DNA of 9,387 bases. It comes from Deltaproteobacteria bacterium. GTDB taxonomy: Bacteria; Desulfobacterota; Anaeroferrophillalia; Anaeroferrophillales; Tharpellaceae. Made by a program: the position numbers and the translations under genes. This document shows positions 1-6,737 of the stretch, one piece after another. The notes under the pieces were generated by a model. That model made no database searches. It saw only the letters and a program-made list of their open reading frames with translations, and was not told where the DNA came from. The stretch is taken from NCBI GenBank assembly GCA_030633185.1, contig DAOVTG010000083.1, forward strand, positions 1-9,387, given 5' to 3'. Numbering within the stretch: the stretch's first letter is position 1; every line of letters starts with the position of its first letter.

Positions 1-2
1 CG

Positions 3-293
3 AGAGCCGATGTCGTGATTACCAATCCGACTCATATTGCTGTGGCCCTGCTTTATGATAAGGATGGTTCCGAGGCTCCGTTAGTGGTGGCCAAAGGGGC
101 CGGTCTGATAGCCGAAAAGATCAAGAAACTTGCTCGCGAACATGGTGTTCCGGTGGTTGAAAACAAGGCTTTGGCCCGTCTCCTCTTTAAAACCGTGGCC
201 CTTAACCAGATGATTCCCGAAACTCTCTATCAGGCTGTAGCCGAGGTCTTGGCTTATATCTACCGTCATGACGGAGCTCAGGCGAATGCGTAA
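3..293 (+). CDS. flhB: Flagellar export switch protein FlhB, C-terminal part (5' end outside window)
   Basis: This is the carboxy-terminal cytoplasmic domain of FlhB, the inner-membrane export-gate component that switches secretion from rod/hook substrates to filament substrates. The open frame runs in from the left edge and begins inside the conserved ADVVITNPTHIAVAL segment. The NPTH autocleavage motif is at 24-35; in this family cleavage occurs between Asn and Pro. The remainder (AEKIKKLAREHGVPVVENKALARLLF and PETLYQAVAEVLAYIY) matches the usual FlhB C-terminal domain and ends normally at a TAA. About 97 codons are present, so most of the protein, including all its membrane helices, lies upstream of the window. 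The gene ends 5 nt before flhA, as expected for an flhBA operon. The internal GTG at 15 is not a real start. Confidence 0.96.
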   Translation, partial: RADVVITNPTHIAVALLYDKDGSEAPLVVAKGAGLIAEKIKKLAREHGVPVVENKALARLLFKTVALNQMIPETLYQAVAEVLAYIYRHDGAQANA

Positions 294-298
294 TTATA

Positions 299-2422
299 AT
301 GGCTGAATCAGCAAATAAAACATCTTTTTTAAGCATGATCGTGAACAAGGATGCGATCATGGCTTTTGCCGTGATCGGTATCTTGATGATTATGATCGTG
401 CCCTTGCCGACGATCTTGCTGGATACCTTTCTGGCGATGAATATTTGTATTGCCATCATTATTCTCTTGATTTCGCTCTATCTGCTCAAAGTTTTGGAAT
501 TTTCGATTTTTCCGGCCCTGTTATTGGTGGTCACTCTTTTTCGACTCTCATTGAATGTGGCTTCAACCCGGCTGATTCTACTCAATGGAGATCAGGGTAC
601 AGATGCTGCGGGTCAGGTGATTAAGGCTTTTGGCCAATTTGTTGTTGGTGGTAATTATGTCGTCGGGACGATTATCTTCGCCATCCTGGTAATTATTAAT
701 TTTATGGTGATCACCAAAGGTTCCGGCCGGATAGCGGAAGTGACGGCGCGGTTTACGTTGGATGCAATGCCGGGTAAACAGATGGCCATCGATGCTGATC
801 TTAATGCGGGCATGATCAGCGAAGATGAAGCGCGGGAACGGCGTCTGGAGATTCGTCGGGAAGCCGATTTTTTTGGCGCCATGGATGGTGCCTCCAAATT
901 TGTCAGCGGAGATGCTATAGCCGGTATTATTATTACTTTAATTAATATCGGGGCCGGCTTTATCATCGGCGTTATGCAGCAGGGGATGTCGGCGGCCGAG
1001 GCGGCGGCCACCTATACGACGTTGACGGTTGGTGATGGCCTGGTCAGTCAGATTCCGGCGCTGATTATCTCGACGGCTTCCGGTATTATGGTTTCACGCT
1101 CCGCTGCGGAAGGGAGTATGGGGAGTGATCTGGTGCGCCAGATAACCGCCTACCCTAAGGTTTTGAGCCTGACCGCTGTGGCTCTCTTACTCTTTGCCCT
1201 GATTCCGGGTTTACCTAAACTCTCGTTTTTTTCACTGGCGGCAATCGTCGGGCTCGTCGCATTTCTGATAAACAAACAGCAGGTGACTGAGGAAGAGGCC
1301 CAAGCTGAGATGGTTGAACGAGAGCAGGAGCAGGCCGAAACCGCGAGTAAAGATGAGCCGGAAGCGGTTGAAAAATTATTGGTCATGGATACTTTGGAGT
1401 TGGAGGTCGGTTATGCCTTGATTGCTCTGGTGGATGAAGCTCAAGGTGGGGATTTGTTGGAACGGATCAAGTTGATTCGCCGTCAGTTTGCAATTGATCT
1501 GGGGATGGTTATGCCCTCCATTCATATTCGTGATAATCTTCAATTAAAGCCCAACAGCTACTCTTTTAAGGTTAAAGGAAATGTTGTGGCCGAGGGTGAG
1601 ATTATGGTGGGTTACTGTCTGGCTATGGGCCATGACGGCAGTGGCTCGGAAATTAAAGGGATCTCAACGACCGAGCCGGCTTTCGGCCTGCCCGCCCTGT
1701 GGATTGAAGAGCGCCAGCGCGAACGGGCCCAGCTGGCCGGTTACACAGTGGTTGATCCCTCGACCGTGGTGGCGACCCATCTGATTGAAAAGATCAAACT
1801 TTTTCTGCATGAGTTGCTTAGTCGTCAGGATGTCCAGAAACTGGTCGAAAATCTGGCCCAGCGCTATCCCAAAGTGGTCGATGATATGGTGCCTTCAGTG
1901 GTGCCCTGGGGAACCTTGCAGAAGGTTTTGCAGAATCTTTTGCGTGAGCAGGTTTCGATTCGGGATCTGATGACGATTATAGAGACTATGGCCGACTACA
2001 GTACTCAAGTCAGGGATGTTGATGTTCTGACCGAATATGTTCGCCAGGATCTTTCACGCACGATTATCGGGGGCTATCTTTCCGAGGGCAATCGTCTTTA
2101 TGTGGTTACCCTTGAACCGGCTCTGGAAGAGCAAGTTAATGCATCGATTCAAAGAACCGACCATGGTGCTTTTTTAACCCTTGATCCGGGTATTGTTTAC
2201 GCCATGGTTGATCAGTTTCGAACCCTTCAGGATAAATTTGACAAGGTTTCTGCCAAACCGGTACTGCTTTGCGTGCCGATTGTACGTTTTCACTTAAAGC
2301 GCCTGCTTGAGCGTTTTGTTCCCGGTCTAGCGGTTCTCTCGCATAATGAAGTGCCTTCGCAGGTGACGGTCCAGGCCTTAGGGCGGATCAGCAATACTCC
2401 CGGAGGCGACAGTGCGGGTTAA
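299..2422 (+). CDS. flhA: Flagellar type III export gate protein FlhA
   Basis: FlhA is the large export-gate subunit. Its membrane part forms the proton-driven channel and its cytoplasmic ring docks chaperone-substrate complexes. The 707 residues match the family length of about 690-710. Residues about 20-140 and 200-325 are rich in hydrophobic membrane segments. The conserved cytoplasmic FHIPEP loop lies at about 141-200, with RFTLDAMPGKQMAIDADLNAG as its most recognisable stretch. Asp205 in FVSGDAIAG probably corresponds to the essential acidic residue described in Salmonella FlhA. An acidic Glu/Gln-rich linker (about 328-358) leads to the cytoplasmic domain, which begins near LELEVGYALIALVD. 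The ATG at 299 has no close Shine-Dalgarno sequence, so translation is probably coupled to flhB, whose stop is 5 nt upstream. The 3' end overlaps flhF by 11 nt. Confidence 0.97.
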   Translation: MAESANKTSFLSMIVNKDAIMAFAVIGILMIMIVPLPTILLDTFLAMNICIAIIILLISLYLLKVLEFSIFPALLLVVTLFRLSLNVASTRLILLNGDQGTDAAGQVIKAFGQFVVGGNYVVGTIIFAILVIINFMVITKGSGRIAEVTARFTLDAMPGKQMAIDADLNAGMISEDEARERRLEIRREADFFGAMDGASKFVSGDAIAGIIITLINIGAGFIIGVMQQGMSAAEAAATYTTLTVGDGLVSQIPALIISTASGIMVSRSAAEGSMGSDLVRQITAYPKVLSLTAVALLLFALIPGLPKLSFFSLAAIVGLVAFLINKQQVTEEEAQAEMVEREQEQAETASKDEPEAVEKLLVMDTLELEVGYALIALVDEAQGGDLLERIKLIRRQFAIDLGMVMPSIHIRDNLQLKPNSYSFKVKGNVVAEGEIMVGYCLAMGHDGSGSEIKGISTTEPAFGLPALWIEERQRERAQLAGYTVVDPSTVVATHLIEKIKLFLHELLSRQDVQKLVENLAQRYPKVVDDMVPSVVPWGTLQKVLQNLLREQVSIRDLMTIIETMADYSTQVRDVDVLTEYVRQDLSRTIIGGYLSEGNRLYVVTLEPALEEQVNASIQRTDHGAFLTLDPGIVYAMVDQFRTLQDKFDKVSAKPVLLCVPIVRFHLKRLLERFVPGLAVLSHNEVPSQVTVQALGRISNTPGGDSAG
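2402..2406 (+). promoter_or_regulatory. Ribosome binding site of flhF (GGAGG)
   Basis: GGAGG lies 5 nt before the GTG at 2412, inside the end of flhA. It fixes the GTG start of flhF, which gives the expected N-terminus MRVKRFYG. Confidence 0.8.
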
Positions 2423-3608
2423 ACGTTTTTATGGTAAGGACAGTACGGCGGCTTTAAAGGCTGTAAAACTTGCTTTTGGTGAGGGTGCGGTCATTCTGGA
2501 AACGCTCAAGCGGCCCGAGGTTGAAGCTGCCACCCGGATTGAGATCCTGGCCGCAATCGATTACGATCCGGAGCTCAAAGTTGTAAGGTATAATCCCGAA
2601 CTTGCGGAAAAGAGGTTGTCAGGGAGTAATAGCGACACCTGGAAAATTTCTGATCAACCGGAGTCAAGCGTAAATCCGCCTAACGATGATCCTGTTGTCG
2701 ATAGGTCGGTTGTGCGCCGGGCCGCAAAACCTGAATATGATCGGTTGCGCCAAGAGCTCTCTCTGGTCAAAGGTATGATGGGGCGTCTGCTGGTTGGCAG
2801 CGGCCTTAATGAGGGTTGGTCCGAGCCCGGTTTTGCGGATATGTTGGCCCAATTGCTGGCTCGTAAGGTGAGTGCCGAGATTGCCCACGATCTGTTAACG
2901 GAAACTTACTCTAAGATAAGCGGGCAGCTTGCATCCGGGAAAACGGATAGTTGGGTAAAAGCTTTAGTTAAAGCCGCTCTGGCCCGGCAGCTGATGGGGC
3001 GGGTGGAGGTGCTCAAAAGAGCGGATATGGCTCGGGTTATTACTTTGGTGGGGCCGACCGGAGTGGGCAAAACCACGACTCTGGCAAAACTGGCGGCCTC
3101 TTTTATGGTATCCGGTGAGCGGGTTGCCCTGATCTCGGTGGATACTTTTCGCTTAGGTGCGGCAGAGCAGATTAAAGAGTATGGCCGTCGGCTTAAAGCG
3201 CCGGTTGAAATTGTCAAAGAACGTCGGGAACTGCTTGTCGCTCTCAACAGTTTTGCCGGTTTTGATCGAATCCTGGTCGACACCATGGGTCGTAGCGCAA
3301 GCGACCATCAAGGTTTGGCTGAGCTTTTCAGGATTTTGAAAGTGGTAACCGGTGATACCTTTCTGGTTTTACCGGCGGCTCTTCAGGAAGAGGATCTGTT
3401 GGAGAATCTGGTTCATTTCCGCCCCTTTGCCAGCCGGGCGCTGCTCTTTACGAAACTGGATGAGACCCTGTGTTACGGTTCAATTATGAATGCTTTAAGC
3501 TACGCCCGTCTGCCCTTGAGTTTTTTTACGGATGGCCAGCAGGTACCCGAAGATCTCGAAACCGCCAGCCCCGAACGCGTAGCGAATCTGTTGTTGGATA
3601 TTGTGTGA
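2412..3608 (+). CDS. flhF: Flagellar placement GTPase FlhF (SRP-type)
   Basis: FlhF is a signal-recognition-particle family GTPase that marks the site, usually polar, where a flagellum is built, and works with FlhG. The N-terminus MRVKRFYGKDSTAALKAVK and EGAVILET are typical of the FlhF B domain. A variable acidic/polar linker (about 60-105) precedes an N domain (about 105-200). The G domain has a P-loop GPTGVGKTTT at 214-223, DTFRLGAAEQ at 244-253, DTMGRS at 290-295, TKLDE at 347-351 and GQQVPEDLE near 375, in the normal order. The G3 motif reads DTMGRS rather than the DTAGR common in SRP GTPases. The protein is 398 residues, a usual length. The GTG start overlaps the flhA end by 11 nt and has a strong ribosome site, so the genes are co-translated. 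Confidence 0.95.
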   Translation: MRVKRFYGKDSTAALKAVKLAFGEGAVILETLKRPEVEAATRIEILAAIDYDPELKVVRYNPELAEKRLSGSNSDTWKISDQPESSVNPPNDDPVVDRSVVRRAAKPEYDRLRQELSLVKGMMGRLLVGSGLNEGWSEPGFADMLAQLLARKVSAEIAHDLLTETYSKISGQLASGKTDSWVKALVKAALARQLMGRVEVLKRADMARVITLVGPTGVGKTTTLAKLAASFMVSGERVALISVDTFRLGAAEQIKEYGRRLKAPVEIVKERRELLVALNSFAGFDRILVDTMGRSASDHQGLAELFRILKVVTGDTFLVLPAALQEEDLLENLVHFRPFASRALLFTKLDETLCYGSIMNALSYARLPLSFFTDGQQVPEDLETASPERVANLLLDIV

Positions 3609-3620
3609 ATTATTTAAAAA

Positions 3621-3625
3621 TGAGG
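3621..3625 (+). promoter_or_regulatory. Ribosome binding site of flhG (TGAGG)
   Basis: TGAGG sits 8 nt before the ATG at 3634. It favours this start over the in-frame TTG at 3601, which would lie inside flhF and add 11 residues unlike the family. Confidence 0.7.
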
Positions 3626-3633
3626 TATATTTT

Positions 3634-4482
3634 ATGGATCAGGCATCGGCATTACAGAACTCAACTGCTTCGGTGAAGGTGATTGCCGTGGCCAGTGGTA
3701 AGGGCGGGGTTGGTAAGACCAATACGGTTATTAATTTGGCCACCTCTTTAGCGGCTATGGGCGATCGAGTGATGGTTCTCGATGCTGATTTGGGCTTGGG
3801 GAATCTGGACGTAATGCTGGGTCTGGCCCCGGAGTATAATCTCCAGCATCTTTTTGCCGGCGAGAAAAATCTCGATGAAATAATTGTCGAAGGTCCTCGT
3901 GGGATTAAAATTATTCCGGCCGCCTCCGGTATTCAGGAGGTGACCCGGAGTGGCAGCCGGGAGCAGGGTGTCCTGATGGAACAGATGAGCCGTTTTGCCG
4001 GGGAACTCGATTTCCTTTTCATTGATGCCGCAGCCGGGATTTCCGATATGGTGACCAGCTTTGTTATGGCAGCCGATGCGGCGCTGGTAGTGGCAACTCC
4101 GGAACCAACCTCGATGACTGATGCTTACGCTTTGATGAAGGTGCTTTGCAACCGCTATGGGGAGAAAAAATTCTATCTTTTGCTCAATCAGGTCTCGGAT
4201 GAAGCGGAAGCCCGACGGGTTTACAGCCATTTGAGTCGGGTTGGAGAAAAATTTCTTGACATCACCCTGGTCTTTTTGGGATATATTCCCAAGGATGCAA
4301 ACGTACCGATGGCGGTTTGCCGGCAGCAGGCCGTGGTTGAGTATAAACCTGAATCTCCGGCCAGCCGCGCTTTTGTTGATGTGGCTCGGCGTTTGCGGCG
4401 TTTGCCGTTACGCTCAAAAAGTGGTGGTTTGCAATATTTCTGGGAACGTCTATTGAATGGCGAGAATCGTGACCGAAAGTGA
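3634..4482 (+). CDS. flhG: Flagellar number regulator FlhG (MinD-like ATPase)
   Basis: FlhG (also called FleN, YlxH or MinD2) is a MinD/ParA-type ATPase that restrains flagellar number and, in studied species, stimulates the FlhF GTPase through its N-terminal peptide. The protein starts MDQASALQ, a partial match to the DQAxxLR activator motif. The deviant Walker A KGGVGKT is at 23-29, the switch region VLDADLGLGNLDV at about 48-60, and the Walker B-type Asp at 131 in LFIDAAAGIS. DANVPMAVCRQQAVVEYKPESPAS near 221-244 is conserved in FlhG. The last residues (LQYFWERLL) look like an amphipathic membrane-targeting helix. The ATG at 3634 gives 282 residues; it lies 25 nt after flhF. The 3' end overlaps fliA by 26 nt. 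Confidence 0.94.
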   Translation: MDQASALQNSTASVKVIAVASGKGGVGKTNTVINLATSLAAMGDRVMVLDADLGLGNLDVMLGLAPEYNLQHLFAGEKNLDEIIVEGPRGIKIIPAASGIQEVTRSGSREQGVLMEQMSRFAGELDFLFIDAAAGISDMVTSFVMAADAALVVATPEPTSMTDAYALMKVLCNRYGEKKFYLLLNQVSDEAEARRVYSHLSRVGEKFLDITLVFLGYIPKDANVPMAVCRQQAVVEYKPESPASRAFVDVARRLRRLPLRSKSGGLQYFWERLLNGENRDRK

Positions 4483-5218
4483 GGTAGGAAATTTTGTTTT
4501 GGAAGAGAAGGTACTGCTCAAGGAGTACCTTCCTCTCATCCAGCGTCTGGCCTACCGTCTAGTGTCGCGTCTGCCGGAGAGTGTTGAGGTTGATGATCTT
4601 ATCAATTCCGGGGTTATCGGGCTTCTTGATGCGGTTGGAAAATTTGATTTAAGTCGTGAGGTTCAGTTTAAAACCTATGCTGAATTTCGCATTCGTGGGG
4701 CCATGCTGGACGACTTGCGGAGTCAAGACTGGGCTTCACGAGGCTTGCGTAACGATGCCAATTTACTGGAAAGTACATATGCTTCACTCGAGCATAGACT
4801 GGGTCGTCCGGCGGAAGATCACGAGGTCGCCGAAGTCCTTGATCTGAGTCTGGAAGAGTTTTATAAACTTTTGGGTCGAGCCCGCGGCATCTCCGTTGTT
4901 AATTTTGAGGATTTAGCCGCCTCTTCCGATGATTCCCGCAGCCCCATTGAGTTGATGGCTCTGATCGAGAGTGATGATCCCTTTGTTCTCTATCAGGATC
5001 GGGAATTACAGGAGTTTCTCGAAGAGGCGATTGATGATCTTAAGGGGCGTGACCGCATAGTCTTGCAGCTCTATTATTTTGAGGAGCTCAACCTGAAAGA
5101 GATTGGTCTGGTCTTGGAGGTCAGTGAGTCACGGGTCTGTCAGATTCGGACTCAGGCGATTATTCGTTTGCGTAACAAGATAAAAACCTTGCGCCGCAAA
5201 AAAATATCGGTTAAGTAG
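4457..5218 (+). CDS. fliA: Flagellar sigma factor FliA (sigma-28)
   Basis: FliA is the RNA polymerase sigma factor for late flagellar and chemotaxis genes. The 253 residues match the FliA/WhiG family. Region 2 spans about 22-95 and includes SGVIGLLDAVGKFD, FKTYAEFRIRGAMLDDLR and SQDWASRGLR, the family signature (usually QDWAPRxxR). Region 3 is about 100-160 (LEHRLGRPAEDHEVAEVL). Region 4 is about 185-240 with the helix-turn-helix LNLKEIGLVLEVSESRVCQIRTQA. The ATG at 4457 lies 26 nt inside flhG and has only a weak ribosome site. An in-frame TTG at 4499 preceded by AGGA is a possible alternative that would remove 14 residues. A perfect 9-bp inverted repeat lies at 4507-4532. No flgM-like anti-sigma gene is recognisable in the window. 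Confidence 0.95.
   Translation: MARIVTESEVGNFVLEEKVLLKEYLPLIQRLAYRLVSRLPESVEVDDLINSGVIGLLDAVGKFDLSREVQFKTYAEFRIRGAMLDDLRSQDWASRGLRNDANLLESTYASLEHRLGRPAEDHEVAEVLDLSLEEFYKLLGRARGISVVNFEDLAASSDDSRSPIELMALIESDDPFVLYQDRELQEFLEEAIDDLKGRDRIVLQLYYFEELNLKEIGLVLEVSESRVCQIRTQAIIRLRNKIKTLRRKKISVK
4507..4532 (+). repeat. Inverted repeat inside the start of fliA
   Basis: GAAGGTACT (4507-4515) and AGTACCTTC (4524-4532) are perfect reverse complements separated by 8 nt. The stem lies about 50 nt into fliA, inside codons for EKVLLKEYLP. It could fold in the mRNA and affect translation, or be chance; only the pairing itself is observed. Confidence 0.5.
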
Positions 5219-5261
5219 GATGGGTCAACTGAACAGTTACTAAAATTTTTACATAGTGTCC

Positions 5262-5268
5262 GGGGAAG
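5262..5268 (+). promoter_or_regulatory. Ribosome binding site of cheY (GGGGAAG)
   Basis: The purine run GGGGAAG ends 5 nt before the ATG at 5274. It supports that start over the in-frame GTG at 5256 or the ATG at 5286. Confidence 0.6.
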
Positions 5269-5273
5269 AAGAT

Positions 5274-5651
5274 ATGGATAAGAATATGAAAATTATTGTG
5301 GTCGATGATTTTTCGACAATGCGGCGGATTATTAAAAATATTCTGCGGCAGCTTGAATTTACTAATGTCCAGGAAGCCGATGACGGGGCTACGGCCTGGC
5401 CGAAGATTCAAGCTGAACCCTTCGATCTCGTAATTACCGACTGGAATATGCCGAAAATGTCCGGTCTTGAGCTCTTAAAAAATATCCGTAATGATGAAAA
5501 TCTCAAGGATATTCCGGTTCTGATGGTGACCGCCGAAGCTTTGAAGGAAAATATTATCGAAGCGGTAAAGGCTGGAGTCAGTAATTATATCATCAAACCT
5601 TTTACGGCAGAAACCATGCAGGAAAAACTGGAAAAGATTTTTGGCGCTTGA
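5274..5651 (+). CDS. cheY: Chemotaxis response regulator CheY
   Basis: This is a stand-alone receiver domain of 125 residues that, when phosphorylated by CheA, binds the motor switch. Its resemblance to enterobacterial CheY is very close: KIIVVDDFSTMRRIIKN at the start, then DWNMPKMSGLELL, PVLMVTAEA, KENIIEAVKAG and IIKPFTAETMQEKLEKIF. The active-site residues are all present: Asp11 and Asp12, phosphoacceptor Asp56, Thr86 and Lys108. Residues 42-43 are Trp-Pro in helix 2, where the family usually has an Ala-Leu type pair; this is unusual but probably tolerated. The gene follows fliA after a 55-nt gap, the widest in the cluster. Its TGA stop is followed at once, in the same frame, by the kinase gene. 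No cheA, cheZ or other chemotaxis gene is in the window. Confidence 0.95.
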   Translation: MDKNMKIIVVDDFSTMRRIIKNILRQLEFTNVQEADDGATAWPKIQAEPFDLVITDWNMPKMSGLELLKNIRNDENLKDIPVLMVTAEALKENIIEAVKAGVSNYIIKPFTAETMQEKLEKIFGA

Positions 5652-6737
5652 TTGTTGTTTTTCTCTCGCTATTATTTTAGCTCCTTTCTGGAAGCCTTTG
5701 TCGATCCTGTCTGGGTTGTCAATCGCTCTTTTCGCTTGGTCTATATGAACCCGGCCGCGATGAAAAAATTTTCTCTTAACGCTGATTATGCGGTCGGTAA
5801 ACGGTGTCATCTGGCCCTTTTTGAAGAGGCCTCGCACTGTCCTTTCTGCTCTCTTGAGCGGCTCTTTTCTTCAGGAGAGCTAACCAATACGACTTTTACC
5901 CTGCTTGATACTGATGGTCGTAACCATGTCTATGCCTTAAACACTTATCCATGCTTTGGGGTTAATGGCGAGGTTGATTACGGCTTGGCGGACTGTGTTG
6001 ATAAAAGCGAAGGGGCTGATCTGCTTGCCGAGGTCTCCCGCCTTCAGGGGTTGGCGGCAATGGGTGAATACAGCGCTGAGCTCAGTCATGAAATTCGTAA
6101 TCCCTTAAATTCGATCGAGATTCAGATGGCTCTGCTGCAGAGGATGGCGGCCCGTCTTCCCGATGCTGAAACGACGGCCTTTTTGAAAGTGGTTGAGGTG
6201 GTCAGGGCGGAGAGTCGGCGCCTTAACTCGCTGGCCGGCGATTTTCTCAAGATTCAAAAGAGCCGGCGTCTGACCCTGGCCGATTGCGATCCTTTTGCGG
6301 TGGTCGGTAAGGTGGCCGAGTTGCTTTGTGAAGAGGCCCGTGAGGTTGATGTTGATATTCGTTTGCGGCTGAGAAAAGAAGCGGTCTTTTTGCGGGCGGA
6401 TAGCGATAAATTGCAGCAGGCCTTTATGAACCTGATGAAAAACGCTCTGGAGGCTTTGGCCGAGGGTAAGAGAGAGGGTGCTTTTTTAGAGGTTGAAGGT
6501 CGGCTTGAAGATGATCAGGTGGTGCTGACTTTTGCTGATAATGGTCCCGGAATTCCCTTTGCCCGGCAGGCGAAAATCTTTGATCTTTTTTTTACTACTA
6601 AAACCGGTGGTACCGGTATCGGACTGCATTTGTGTCGCGATGTGATTCGCGCTCATGACGGCGAAATATCTTTTGTCAGTGATGAAAACTGTACGGTATT
6701 TACGGTTGTCTTGCCCCGGATGGAGTCCGATGTCTAG
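5652..6737 (+). CDS. Soluble PAS-domain sensor histidine kinase (FleS/FlrB-like)
   Basis: This is a two-component histidine kinase of up to 361 residues. It has no membrane segment, so it should be cytoplasmic. An N-terminal PAS domain (about 10-120) contains Cys52, Cys63 and Cys66 in the pattern GKRC-x10-CPFC. The HisKA domain follows, with H-box SHEIRNPLNS and phosphorylated His146. The ATPase domain has the N-box LMKNALEAL (Asn264), DNGPGI at 296-301, FDLFFTTK at 310-317 and GGTGIGLHL at 319-327. Its partner is the sigma-54 regulator gene, which overlaps by 8 nt. The pair's place in a flagellar cluster suggests the FleSR/FlrBC role of switching on mid-stage flagellar promoters; that role is inferred. 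Only TTG codons (5652, 5655) are available as starts, directly after the cheY stop and without a clear ribosome site, so the exact N-terminus is uncertain. Confidence 0.88.
   Translation: MLFFSRYYFSSFLEAFVDPVWVVNRSFRLVYMNPAAMKKFSLNADYAVGKRCHLALFEEASHCPFCSLERLFSSGELTNTTFTLLDTDGRNHVYALNTYPCFGVNGEVDYGLADCVDKSEGADLLAEVSRLQGLAAMGEYSAELSHEIRNPLNSIEIQMALLQRMAARLPDAETTAFLKVVEVVRAESRRLNSLAGDFLKIQKSRRLTLADCDPFAVVGKVAELLCEEAREVDVDIRLRLRKEAVFLRADSDKLQQAFMNLMKNALEALAEGKREGAFLEVEGRLEDDQVVLTFADNGPGIPFARQAKIFDLFFTTKTGGTGIGLHLCRDVIRAHDGEISFVSDENCTVFTVVLPRMESDV

Noticed and set aside
3601..3633. An 11-residue N-terminal extension of FlhG from the TTG at 3601
   Set aside because: The TTG lies in the end of flhF, while ATG 3634 has TGAGG at a good distance and puts the MDQA motif at the N-terminus.
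5241..5267. A sigma-28-like -35 (TAAAATTT) before cheY
   Set aside because: With the required 11-nt spacing the -10 reads CCGGGGAA, lacking the CGAT core, and transcription would start at the cheY start codon itself.
5649..5690. Selenocysteine insertion at the TGA between cheY and the kinase
   Set aside because: The following 40 nt are T-rich with no GC stem-loop that could act as a bacterial selenocysteine signal, and KIFGA is a normal CheY end.
6655..6729. A 25-residue N-terminal extension of the sigma-54 regulator
   Set aside because: The extension is the kinase's catalytic region read in another frame; receiver domains start as MSRDKQLKIVVVDD does from 6730.
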